DNA from: an uncultured Clostridia bacterium | GTDB taxonomy: Bacteria > Bacillota > Clostridia > UBA1381 > UMGS1253 | Direction: 5' to 3' | DNA length: 29,314 nucleotides | NCBI GenBank assembly: GCA_934456295.1 | Contig: CAKSHB010000019.1 | Coordinates: forward strand, 1 to 29,314 | Shown: positions 22,773 to 29,314 of the stretch, one piece after another | Layout: every line of letters begins with the position of its first letter | Position numbering within the stretch: position 1 is the stretch's first letter | Notes under the pieces: generated by a model | Told to the model about the DNA's origin: nothing | The model's input: the letters and a program-made list of their open reading frames with translations, nothing else | The model's database searches: none | Made by a program: the position numbers and the translations under genes

Positions 22773-25223
22773 ATGTTTAAGAATGTGACAATTGAGCTGA
22801 GTCTTAAGCCGTTTAAGAGCACAGATGAGGACTATATGCGCGGTGTGCTGAAACATTTATTCAAGCAATGGAGCATATTGTGCGATGACGCTGAGGAGGT
22901 CAGCGTTCTTCTGTGGACTGCCGACGGCAGCGAGATACTTGACTGGCACGGCAATTTGGACGAGAAATTTGAATGGTGCAAATATGTCGGAGGGGCAAAC
23001 AATCGCCGCGGCGACACATCAAGTCTTGACCCGAAGGGAGTGGGGCTTCATACGAGAAGCTATCTGTATATGGATAACCCTCCCGAGTTTACATACGCAA
23101 TATTAAAAAAGCTTGTTTCGCTCATAAAAGAGGTTGGGGCAGAGATGCTCGTAGGAAAGAGAATACGTGTGGGAGAAACGTTTGACTCGGGGCCTGAGTT
23201 TGCAAAGTCTGACTTTAAATATAACCGCCACAACGAATGCTGCGCAGGCGAAAGTATGGGCAAAAAATCCATGGTATGCTGCTATTCGGAGCTTAACGGC
23301 GATGATGTTTCATATGCCGGATTTCCGAACGGCATACCCGACAAAACGCCGTTCGGCACATTTTTCGGGCGCCAGTGTCAGGAATTTCTGACGAGTATGG
23401 GCTTTGATTATCTGTGGCTGTCAAACGGTTTCGGTTTCGGAATGGAAACATGGAAAACAACGGGGGCCGTGTTTGACGGGAAAAATTTTGACGTGTCGCG
23501 ATTTGACGAGATAAAGGAAAAAATTCTCGGCTTCTGGCATTTATTCAGAAAAGAGTGCCCCGATTTCCGCGTTGAAACGCGCGGAACAAACCTCAGTGTG
23601 GGGATTGACCTTGCAACGGACGGTGTGCCGCTCAGGGACATATATAACGGAAACTTTAACTTTCTGCCGCCGCCGAACTCACCGTGGGCGCCTCTTAACG
23701 GAAATTTCGGGCTTGAGATAGGAGGCTACATGTCGCGCATAAGCGAGTTGCCGAAAAATGAAAGCTATTTGTTCAGATATTATGTGCATGACCCGTGGTG
23801 GGCAAATACGCCGTGGACCGACAGATATGACTCGCTGCCGCATGACATATATCTGCCGATGATGGTGTGCAGGCTTGATGAAAACGGCGATGTACAGCTG
23901 CCCGAAAATTTAAACATACTTTCTGCGGATAACTCCTTCGGCGAAATGCCCGATTTTTGTGCATATGAGCCTTCGGTGTATATCAAAAAAGCGGAAAGAT
24001 ACGCGCCCGATGAGCCGTCGCCGGTTATATGGGTATATCCTTTTGACGAGTATCATGAAAAGAACGATGAAGAGTCGATACGCGAAATGTTTTTCGGCGA
24101 TTGGTTCATATGTGAGGCGATAAATCACGGTTTCCCTTTGAGCAGTGTTGTTTCGACTGCGAATTTCATAAAGGGAAGAGAGAAAAACAGCGGTTTGTAT
24201 AATGGGAACATAATTGTATCCGTCGTGCCGGACGCAGGCTCGGCATATGAAAAATATGTGCTGGATTTTGTGAAAAACGGCGGTAAGGCGATATTTTACG
24301 GCAGTGTAAAAAATGCCGGCAGAGAATTTCTTGATATAGCCGGCATAAAGCTGCTCGGAGATGAGCTTTACGGCGAAATGATGATAGATGCCGAAACGCT
24401 TGATACTGTCAACAGCGGTAAGGTACCGGAAACAATCAATCACAGGCGCATTACCTGCGGCGGAGGTATTGCAACGGATATTTCGGGCAATCATGTAAAG
24501 CCGCTTGTGAGCATAGGCGGACGCGTGTGCGGCACATACGGCAAAAACATCGTATGGCTGAGAGGAACATGCAGCGCTGATTTTCTTGAAGGGGAAAGCC
24601 TTATCACGCCCGACGACGCGCAGAAGTATTTTATCGGCGAAACGCTTATGCGGCTTGCGCTTGATAAGCTCGGCATACATATTGCTTTTGAAAAGGAAAT
24701 TGTAAATGCAAGGGAACCTGTGATTATGATAAGCAGACATGACAATGCATATATGTTTGCCGTATGCTCAAAAAACACCACAACAAAAACCGCGATTAAA
24801 CTTCCCTGCGGCGCACCCGTGTTTGTCGGCGGAGAAACAAAAATTCTGCCCGACGGCAGTGCGCAGTATTATTTCACTCAGGCAGAGCTTCGCGAGTGCC
24901 GTGTGTTTATCGAGCAGAAGGGCGGCATAGTCAGCTGTCATGAAATAACGCCGGCAAGCTTTTTTGCGAACAGAAGGCTTAAAATTACGGGGCTTGAAAA
25001 TGCAACAGTGCGTATTTTCGGACCCATGTATACTGCAAATAATCTGAAAGTTACGGTAAATCCGCTTGACGATGAATTTGGTTATGTGGGCGACGATTTT
25101 AAATCGGAGTATATAACAGATGACAGCGGAACGTATATTGAAGTAAGAAACGTGACGGGAACGCTTATGGTGCGTATACCGCGCGAGAAAATACCGTCAA
25201 GCGATTTTGATGCAGTGGAATAA
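22773..25223 (+). CDS. Large multidomain protein, candidate intracellular glycoside hydrolase
   Basis: An 816-residue cytosolic protein that I cannot assign to a named family. Residues 1-350 alternate strands and helices like a TIM barrel, with aromatic-rich ends and candidate catalytic acids: E136 (RVGETFD), E225 (FGFGMETW) and E268 (FRVETRGTN). Residues 330-360 are Trp/Tyr/Asp-rich (YYVHDPWWANTPWTDRYDS), as in a sugar-binding cleft. About 415-545 resembles the amidotransferase-like middle domain of GH42 beta-galactosidases (NIIVSVVPDAGS, then VLDFVKNGGKAIFYGS). About 640-810 is beta-rich and probably one or two sandwich domains. There is no signal peptide. ATG 22773 has AGGAGG 9 nt upstream; the ATG at 22755 overlaps that site. 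A terminator follows at 25243. The glycosidase role is inference from architecture and neighbours. Confidence 0.6.
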   Translation: MFKNVTIELSLKPFKSTDEDYMRGVLKHLFKQWSILCDDAEEVSVLLWTADGSEILDWHGNLDEKFEWCKYVGGANNRRGDTSSLDPKGVGLHTRSYLYMDNPPEFTYAILKKLVSLIKEVGAEMLVGKRIRVGETFDSGPEFAKSDFKYNRHNECCAGESMGKKSMVCCYSELNGDDVSYAGFPNGIPDKTPFGTFFGRQCQEFLTSMGFDYLWLSNGFGFGMETWKTTGAVFDGKNFDVSRFDEIKEKILGFWHLFRKECPDFRVETRGTNLSVGIDLATDGVPLRDIYNGNFNFLPPPNSPWAPLNGNFGLEIGGYMSRISELPKNESYLFRYYVHDPWWANTPWTDRYDSLPHDIYLPMMVCRLDENGDVQLPENLNILSADNSFGEMPDFCAYEPSVYIKKAERYAPDEPSPVIWVYPFDEYHEKNDEESIREMFFGDWFICEAINHGFPLSSVVSTANFIKGREKNSGLYNGNIIVSVVPDAGSAYEKYVLDFVKNGGKAIFYGSVKNAGREFLDIAGIKLLGDELYGEMMIDAETLDTVNSGKVPETINHRRITCGGGIATDISGNHVKPLVSIGGRVCGTYGKNIVWLRGTCSADFLEGESLITPDDAQKYFIGETLMRLALDKLGIHIAFEKEIVNAREPVIMISRHDNAYMFAVCSKNTTTKTAIKLPCGAPVFVGGETKILPDGSAQYYFTQAELRECRVFIEQKGGIVSCHEITPASFFANRRLKITGLENATVRIFGPMYTANNLKVTVNPLDDEFGYVGDDFKSEYITDDSGTYIEVRNVTGTLMVRIPREKIPSSDFDAVE

Positions 25224-25242
25224 CGCGGCGGAATAATAAGGG

Positions 25243-25279
25243 AAAAGAGCTGTGCATATGATATGCATGGCTCTTTTTT
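25243..25279 (+). terminator. Intrinsic terminator after the glycosidase-like gene
   Basis: A stem of about 15 bp (25243-25257 with 25263-25277), including two G-U pairs, has a 5-nt loop and ends in a run of six T (25274-25279). Confidence 0.9.
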
Positions 25280-25307
25280 GCAAGCTGCGATATTTTTCTT
25301 GCAAAAA
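25275..25307 (+). promoter_or_regulatory. 10-bp perfect dyad overlapping the rpiR promoter
   Basis: TTTTTGCAAG (25275-25284) and CTTGCAAAAA (25298-25307) with a 13-bp spacer. The right arm contains the -35 hexamer, so bound protein would block RNA polymerase. Autoregulation by the RpiR protein encoded next is the simplest reading (inference). Confidence 0.55.
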
Positions 25308-25327
25308 CGGTTTTTTTGTGGTATATT
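25299..25327 (+). promoter_or_regulatory. Promoter of the rpiR-type regulator
   Basis: TTGCAA (25299-25304), 17-bp spacer, TATATT (25322-25327), with TG near the -10. It lies about 65 nt before the ATG at 25392. Confidence 0.65.
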
Positions 25328-25391
25328 AAAATTAATATGAAAAAGGATAATATGAAAAGATAATAACCAAAATGCAGGGAGAGAGGTTAAA

Positions 25392-26285
25392 ATGGAACAG
25401 CCGGACAATCTGCTTACAAAAATACAGGAAAAAATGGACGCTTTCAGCAAGGGACAGCGCAGGATTGCACAGTTTATATCGGAACAGTACGACAAAGCGG
25501 CATATATTACGGCGGCAAAACTCGGCAAAACGGTCGGAGTCAGCGAATCGACTGTGGTGCGGTTTGCCGGAGAGCTTGGATATGACGGTTATCCCGGCAT
25601 GCAGAGAGCGCTGCGCTCAATGATAAGAACGCGTCTTACGGCGGCACAGCGCATAGAGGTTGCATCGGGCAGAATTGGCGGCGGCGATGTGCTTCAGAAG
25701 GTGCTTGACGACGATATTGAAAACATACGTGCAACGCTGGCGGAGATTGACAGAGAAGAATTTGAAAAAATTACCGAAACGCTGGTGTGCGCGCAGAGAG
25801 TGTATATAATAGGCGTACGCAGCTCCGCGTCACTGGCGTCGTTTCTCAGCTTTTATTTAAACCTTATACTGCCAAACGTGCGCCATGTGCAGACAAGCAC
25901 TGCGAGCGAGCTGTTTGAGCAGATTTTGAGGATAGGCGAGGGCGATGTGCTTGTTGCAATAAGCTTTCCGCGGTATTCAAAAAGGACGCGCAAAGCAATC
26001 AACTATGCAAAAAGCCGCGGCGCCGCTGTTGTGGGAATTACCGACAGCCGGAACTCGCCGATTGCGCAGGAGGCAGATATGTCGCTTACGGCAAAGAGTG
26101 ATATGGCATCGTTTGCCGATTCTCTTGCGGCGCCGCTCAGTGTCATAAATGCGCTTATAGCATCGATAAGCATGAAAAAGGAAAAAGAGGTTGTTGACAC
26201 GTTTGAGCGTCTTGAAAAAATATGGGACGAATATGACGTATACGAAAAGTTTGCCTCGGAGGGTAATACGGAGGATAAATTATAG
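25392..26285 (+). CDS. RpiR-family transcriptional regulator (HTH + SIS domain)
   Basis: A 297-residue regulator. The N-terminal HTH_6 domain (about 5-80: KGQRRIAQFISEQYDKAAYITAAKLGKTVGVSESTVVRFAGELGYDGYPGMQ) binds DNA; the C-terminal SIS domain (about 125-260: VYIIGVRSSASLASFLSFYLN and DVLVAISFPRYSKRTRKAINYAKSRGAAVVGITD) binds phosphorylated sugars. RpiR proteins typically control sugar or amino-sugar genes next to them, which fits the glycosidase-like, SGNH and dehydrogenase genes upstream. The ATG has AGGGAGAGAGG upstream. It ends 4 nt before the flavoprotein gene, so those two are coupled. A perfect dyad over its promoter suggests autoregulation. Confidence 0.93.
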   Translation: MEQPDNLLTKIQEKMDAFSKGQRRIAQFISEQYDKAAYITAAKLGKTVGVSESTVVRFAGELGYDGYPGMQRALRSMIRTRLTAAQRIEVASGRIGGGDVLQKVLDDDIENIRATLAEIDREEFEKITETLVCAQRVYIIGVRSSASLASFLSFYLNLILPNVRHVQTSTASELFEQILRIGEGDVLVAISFPRYSKRTRKAINYAKSRGAAVVGITDSRNSPIAQEADMSLTAKSDMASFADSLAAPLSVINALIASISMKKEKEVVDTFERLEKIWDEYDVYEKFASEGNTEDKL

Positions 26286-26289
26286 GATT

Positions 26290-27528
26290 ATGGGCGATAA
26301 TGCAAACAGACGCACCGTTGTCATTGGCGGCGGGGCGGCAGGGCTTATGGCGGCAGGGCGGCTTGCCGAAAGAGGAGTAAATGTGACGCTTGCGGAAAAA
26401 AATCCGATGTTCGGCAAAAAGCTGCGTATAACAGGCAAGGGAAGATGCAATGTTACTAATGCATGCGATGTTGAGGAAATGCTCGAAAATGTTACAACAA
26501 ACAAAAGCTTCCTCTACAGCGCCTTTTATACTTTTACAAATGATGATTTGATTGCGCTTCTGAAGAAGAACGGGCTTGAAACAAAGGTTGAGCGCGGCAT
26601 GAGGGTGTTTCCTGTATCGGATAATGCGCGCGATGTTGTTGAGGCGCTGAAACGCTATGCACTGAAGAGCAATGTGCGCACAGTTAAAAAAGAGGTGTCG
26701 TCACTTATCGCGGACGGCAAAAAGGTTTGCGGCGTCATATACAAAGACGGCACGCGGTGCATGTGCGACAGTGTGATTGTGGCGACGGGCGGCGTTTCAT
26801 ATCCGCTCACAGGCTCAACCGGCGACGGATACAAATTTGCAAAAGAGGCAGGACACACAATCATCACACCGAAGCCTTCGCTTGTGCCCGTGGAAACACA
26901 AGAGCGCTGTGTCAGGGATATGATGGGTCTGGCGCTTAAAAATGTGCGGCTCAGCGTTGAAAATTCAAAAGGAAGAACGGTTTGCGAGGATTTCGGTGAA
27001 ATGCTGTTCACACATTTCGGCGTGAGCGGACCGATGGTACTTTCGGCAAGCTCTCATATGCGAAATATTGAAAAGGAAAAATATATACTTCATATAGATT
27101 TAAAGCCGGCGCTTGATGAAAAACAGCTTGACCGCAGAATACTGCGTGATTTTGAGCAAAACAGCAACAAGCACATAATAAATGCGCTGGACGCACTTCT
27201 GCCGAAGGCTGTAATACCTGAGGTTATACGCCGCAGCGGCATTGAGATGCATAAGGCGGTAAATGCCGTTACAAAGCAGGAACGAATGTCGCTGGTGTCG
27301 GCTGTAAAGGACTTTAAACTTACGGCGGTGAGATTTCGCCCCATAGAAGAGGCAATTGTTACCTCGGGCGGAGTTGACGTTAAGCAGATAAACCCGTCAA
27401 CCATGGAGTCGAAGCTTTTATGCGGACTGTATTTTGCGGGCGAGGTTATAGATGTTGACGCGTATACGGGCGGATTTAATTTGCAGATTGCGTTTTCGAC
27501 GGGATATCTTGCGGGCGATAACGCATAG
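26290..27528 (+). CDS. HI0933/YhiN-type FAD-dependent oxidoreductase
   Basis: A 412-residue flavoprotein, often annotated as an aminoacetone-oxidase-family or NAD(P)/FAD-dependent oxidoreductase; its real reaction is not established. The dinucleotide-binding motif VIGGGAAGLMAA (11-22) with E36, the family block FGKKLRITGKGRCNVTN (41-57), VATGGVSYPLTGSTGDGY, and the C-terminal GEVIDVDAYTGGFNLQIAFSTG, which completes the FAD site, are all present. The frame is open upstream inside rpiR; I chose ATG 26290, 4 nt after the rpiR stop, with a weak AGG nearby, so it relies on coupling. In many Clostridia this gene precedes cmk, as it does here two genes on. Confidence 0.93.
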   Translation: MGDNANRRTVVIGGGAAGLMAAGRLAERGVNVTLAEKNPMFGKKLRITGKGRCNVTNACDVEEMLENVTTNKSFLYSAFYTFTNDDLIALLKKNGLETKVERGMRVFPVSDNARDVVEALKRYALKSNVRTVKKEVSSLIADGKKVCGVIYKDGTRCMCDSVIVATGGVSYPLTGSTGDGYKFAKEAGHTIITPKPSLVPVETQERCVRDMMGLALKNVRLSVENSKGRTVCEDFGEMLFTHFGVSGPMVLSASSHMRNIEKEKYILHIDLKPALDEKQLDRRILRDFEQNSNKHIINALDALLPKAVIPEVIRRSGIEMHKAVNAVTKQERMSLVSAVKDFKLTAVRFRPIEEAIVTSGGVDVKQINPSTMESKLLCGLYFAGEVIDVDAYTGGFNLQIAFSTGYLAGDNA

Positions 27529-27596
27529 GCGGCGGTATGCTGTATCTTCATATAATCTGTGCCTCATTCATATAATTTTGTGAAGGAGGCGGATTT

Positions 27597-28052
27597 ATGA
27601 AAAACAGATTTGAGGGGATAAAAAGCAAGGTATATATTCTGCTTTGCGCACTTGCGCTTGTATACGGACTGCGAATGTTTGCAAGTGTGAACAAGGTTGT
27701 TGTCGAAGAGGTTTATATGCAAAACGGCGGCGCGGTAGAGAGTGCTGTTGACAATGCGCAAAAGCACGGACAGATATATCTGCATATTGACGGTGCGAGC
27801 AGTGACAATGAGGTAAGACTGCTTGTAAACGGTGCGAGCGGCGAAGGTGTCACACAGAGCGAGAAAGTGCTCGATGTGTTTGACGGCTGCGTTGTGGAGC
27901 TTGACACGCGCGGCGCGAAGGAGCCTGTGATGCTGCGCGTTACGGGGACGGGGGCAAATGTGTATCCCGACTGTACGGGGCGTGTGGTAACGGGGTTCGG
28001 AGACATACAGAATATAGGAACGTTCATAATAAAAAATACAGAGGAGAGATAG
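27597..28052 (+). CDS. Small membrane-anchored protein of unknown function
   Basis: A 151-residue protein with a short basic N-terminus (MKNRFEGIKSK), one hydrophobic segment (about 11-29, VYILLCALALVYGLRMFA) acting as signal anchor, and a beta-rich extracellular domain (about 34-148) with repeated hydrophobic strands, for example QIYLHIDGASSDNEVRLLVNG and EPVMLRVTGTG. No cysteine-rich lipobox is present, so it is not a lipoprotein. I do not recognise the family. The ATG at 27597 has GAAGGAGG. The HutP-like gene starts 1 nt after its stop, so they are translationally coupled. The 68-nt gap before it repeats TTCATATAAT at 27547 and 27567, perhaps a -10-type element without a clear -35. Confidence 0.7.
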   Translation: MKNRFEGIKSKVYILLCALALVYGLRMFASVNKVVVEEVYMQNGGAVESAVDNAQKHGQIYLHIDGASSDNEVRLLVNGASGEGVTQSEKVLDVFDGCVVELDTRGAKEPVMLRVTGTGANVYPDCTGRVVTGFGDIQNIGTFIIKNTEER

Positions 28053-28053
28053 T

Positions 28054-28473
28054 ATGAGCGAGCATGACTACGGAAGCAAGGATATAGCAAGGGCTGCAAT
28101 AGAAATGGCTGTGTCGGACGGCAGAAGCGAGGAAAAAAAGCTTCAGGAAAAGTATAGAGAACACGGTGTGTACACATGTGCGGCGGATTATGGCGGCGAG
28201 TTTCTGAACTCGGTTACAAAAATAGTCGAGCGTGCGGTTGTGTCTGCAAAAAGAGAGGGCGTCATAGGCGATTCGCATCTTGAGCAGGGCGCTGTGGCAG
28301 GTGCGGCACATGAGGCGCTGTCACAGATTGCATCAAAGGCGATGGGGCTGAGTGTCGGCGGAAAAATCGGGATTGCGCGCCATAGAGACCACATAAGCGT
28401 TGCGGTATTTTTTGCCGTAGGGCTTTTGAATTTGGACGAGGTTGCAATGGGCATGGGACACAGAGCAGTTTGA
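28054..28473 (+). CDS. HutP-like RNA-binding antiterminator family protein
   Basis: A 139-residue protein resembling HutP, which in Bacillus binds the hut mRNA in the presence of histidine and Mg2+ to prevent termination. The match covers the core: SVTKIVERAVVSAKREGVIGDSHLEQGAVAGAAHEAL (53-89), a following strand block, and the end ISVAVFFAVGLLNLDEVAMGMGHRAV, like Bacillus HutP '...GLEHETFGVGINHI'. Of the Bacillus metal-ligand histidines as I recall them (73, 77, 138), H75 and H136 have counterparts, while the 77 position reads G79. No hut genes are near; it sits between a membrane protein and cmk. The fold assignment is fairly sure; histidine-responsive antitermination here is unproven and its RNA target unknown. 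Confidence 0.8.
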   Translation: MSEHDYGSKDIARAAIEMAVSDGRSEEKKLQEKYREHGVYTCAADYGGEFLNSVTKIVERAVVSAKREGVIGDSHLEQGAVAGAAHEALSQIASKAMGLSVGGKIGIARHRDHISVAVFFAVGLLNLDEVAMGMGHRAV

Positions 28474-28533
28474 AACGGCGGAACAGCCGCATTATGCACA
28501 GGGTAAATTATATGCTCGAAAGGATACTTTAAG

Positions 28534-29214
28534 ATGAAAAAAATCAGTATAGCTGTTGACGGACCTGCGGGAGCGGGGAAGAGCACAATTTCAAAAATCG
28601 TGGCAAAAAAGCTTGGGATTGTGTATGTTGATACAGGTGCAATGTACCGTGCGGCGGCGCTTTATGCAATAAGAAACGGCATTGATACAAAAAACAGTGA
28701 CGGAAAGCTGGAAAAAGCGCTTGACGATATAAATATAGACATTGCCTACAAAGACGGCGCACAGCATATATACCTGAACGGAGAGGACGTATCGGAGGCG
28801 ATACGCGAGCCTGAGGTAAGCATGGGTGCGTCGGCTGTTGCGACGGTTCCCTGCGTGCGCATAAAGCTTGTCGAGATTCAGCGTATGCTTGCGCAGAAGC
28901 AGAGCGTCATCATGGACGGACGCGATATCGGCACATATGTGCTGCCGGACGCCGAGGTGAAAATATATCTCACGGCAGATGTCCGTGAGCGTGCGAAAAG
29001 ACGGCACAGTGAGCTTTTGGCAAAAGGGGTGAATAATTCATATGAGGAAGTGCTTGAAGATATGAAAGCACGCGACCTGAATGATTCGACGAGAAAATTT
29101 GCACCGCTCAGACAGGCTGACGACGCTAAACTTATAGATACGACAAAGTGTGATTTTGAACAGTCGGTGGAGCTGATTTTGTCGTATATACGCGAAAAAT
29201 CGTGCATGCACTAA
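28534..29214 (+). CDS. cmk: Cytidylate kinase
   Basis: This enzyme phosphorylates CMP and dCMP to the diphosphates using ATP. The 226-residue length is normal for the Gram-positive form. It has the P-loop DGPAGAGKST (9-18), the substrate-site DTGAMYRAAA (33-42), the NMP-bind segment, DGRDIGTYVLPDA (128-140) and the lid KRRHSELLAKG. The ATG at 28534 is preceded by AAAGGA. It follows the HutP-like gene by 60 nt, in a stretch with a small CGGC/GCCG hairpin. The remaining 100 bp of the window after it hold no gene I can support; in related Clostridia an acyltransferase or ispH often comes next. Confidence 0.96.
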   Translation: MKKISIAVDGPAGAGKSTISKIVAKKLGIVYVDTGAMYRAAALYAIRNGIDTKNSDGKLEKALDDINIDIAYKDGAQHIYLNGEDVSEAIREPEVSMGASAVATVPCVRIKLVEIQRMLAQKQSVIMDGRDIGTYVLPDAEVKIYLTADVRERAKRRHSELLAKGVNNSYEEVLEDMKARDLNDSTRKFAPLRQADDAKLIDTTKCDFEQSVELILSYIREKSCMH

Positions 29215-29314
29215 AAAAATACGGAAAAATAGCGTCGGATGCGTGAAAGCTTTTTTGCGTAAGCCTGAGGCGGATTTGAAATACTGCAAAAATCTCCTTT
29301 ATTCTTATGCTGCG

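Noticed and set aside
23910..24740. 276-codon open frame on the minus strand
   Set aside because: Antisense shadow of the 816-residue gene; no ribosome binding site and biased composition.
29243..29314. GTG-started open frame running off the window end
   Set aside because: Only 24 codons, no ribosome binding site and no recognisable protein start; it could be chance.

Overview
The window reads as a chromosomal stretch from a Gram-positive, low-to-moderate GC anaerobe of the class Clostridia, probably an uncultured gut-type lineage. The evidence is the gene set (Rex, HemZ, a HutP-like protein, an Asp23/Gls24-type domain, YkuS/UPF0180, a Bacillus-ThyA/phage-type thymidylate synthase, an RpiR regulator, clostridial nifS-nifU), strong AGGAGG-type ribosome binding sites and sigma-A promoters with 17-bp spacers. 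I see no rRNA, tRNA, insertion sequence, prophage or CRISPR array. Coding density is high; the longest gene-free stretch is 18808-19157.

Region 1 (1-5970, minus strand): tyrS, thyA, folA, a DUF2007 protein and rnhA run in one direction from a promoter at 5928-5956, followed by a small YkuS-like gene. nifS and nifU form a separate overlapping pair with their own promoter, an operator-like dyad and a terminator. Region 2 (5971-10866): an 8-oxoguanine DNA glycosylase gene diverges, through two overlapping promoters, from a gene for a Cys/His-rich DUF6062-type protein that overlaps a gene for a secreted, membrane-anchored protein. Then come a cytosolic polysaccharide-deacetylase-fold enzyme, the NADH-sensing repressor Rex, and a P-loop NTPase fused to an Asp23-like domain, ending at a bidirectional terminator. 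Region 3 (10889-18964, minus strand): recJ, rel, a metallo-beta-lactamase-fold hydrolase, hemZ and a ThrRS-like/uridine-kinase-like fusion, probably one operon. It is driven from a perfect 63-bp tandem duplication that contains the promoter twice. Region 4 (19059-20507): a sodium-pumping decarboxylase beta subunit and a 46-residue gamma-like subunit, without alpha or biotin-carrier genes.

Region 5 (20508-26285) is the accessory-looking part: a Gfo/Idh/MocA dehydrogenase, an SGNH hydrolase, a large unrecognised cytosolic protein (816 residues) that looks like a multidomain glycoside hydrolase, and an RpiR/SIS sugar-phosphate regulator whose promoter carries a 10-bp perfect dyad. This could be an intracellular sugar-processing locus. 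Region 6 (26290-29214): an HI0933-type flavoprotein, a small membrane-anchored protein, a HutP-like RNA-binding protein and cytidylate kinase, a housekeeping run that continues past the window.

The strongest candidates for something undescribed are the 816-residue protein and its locus, the duplicated promoter whose -35 box sits inside a palindrome, the NTPase-Asp23 fusion, and the duplicated CxxC/CxxH protein. All functional statements are read from sequence motifs and memory of families; no database search was possible.
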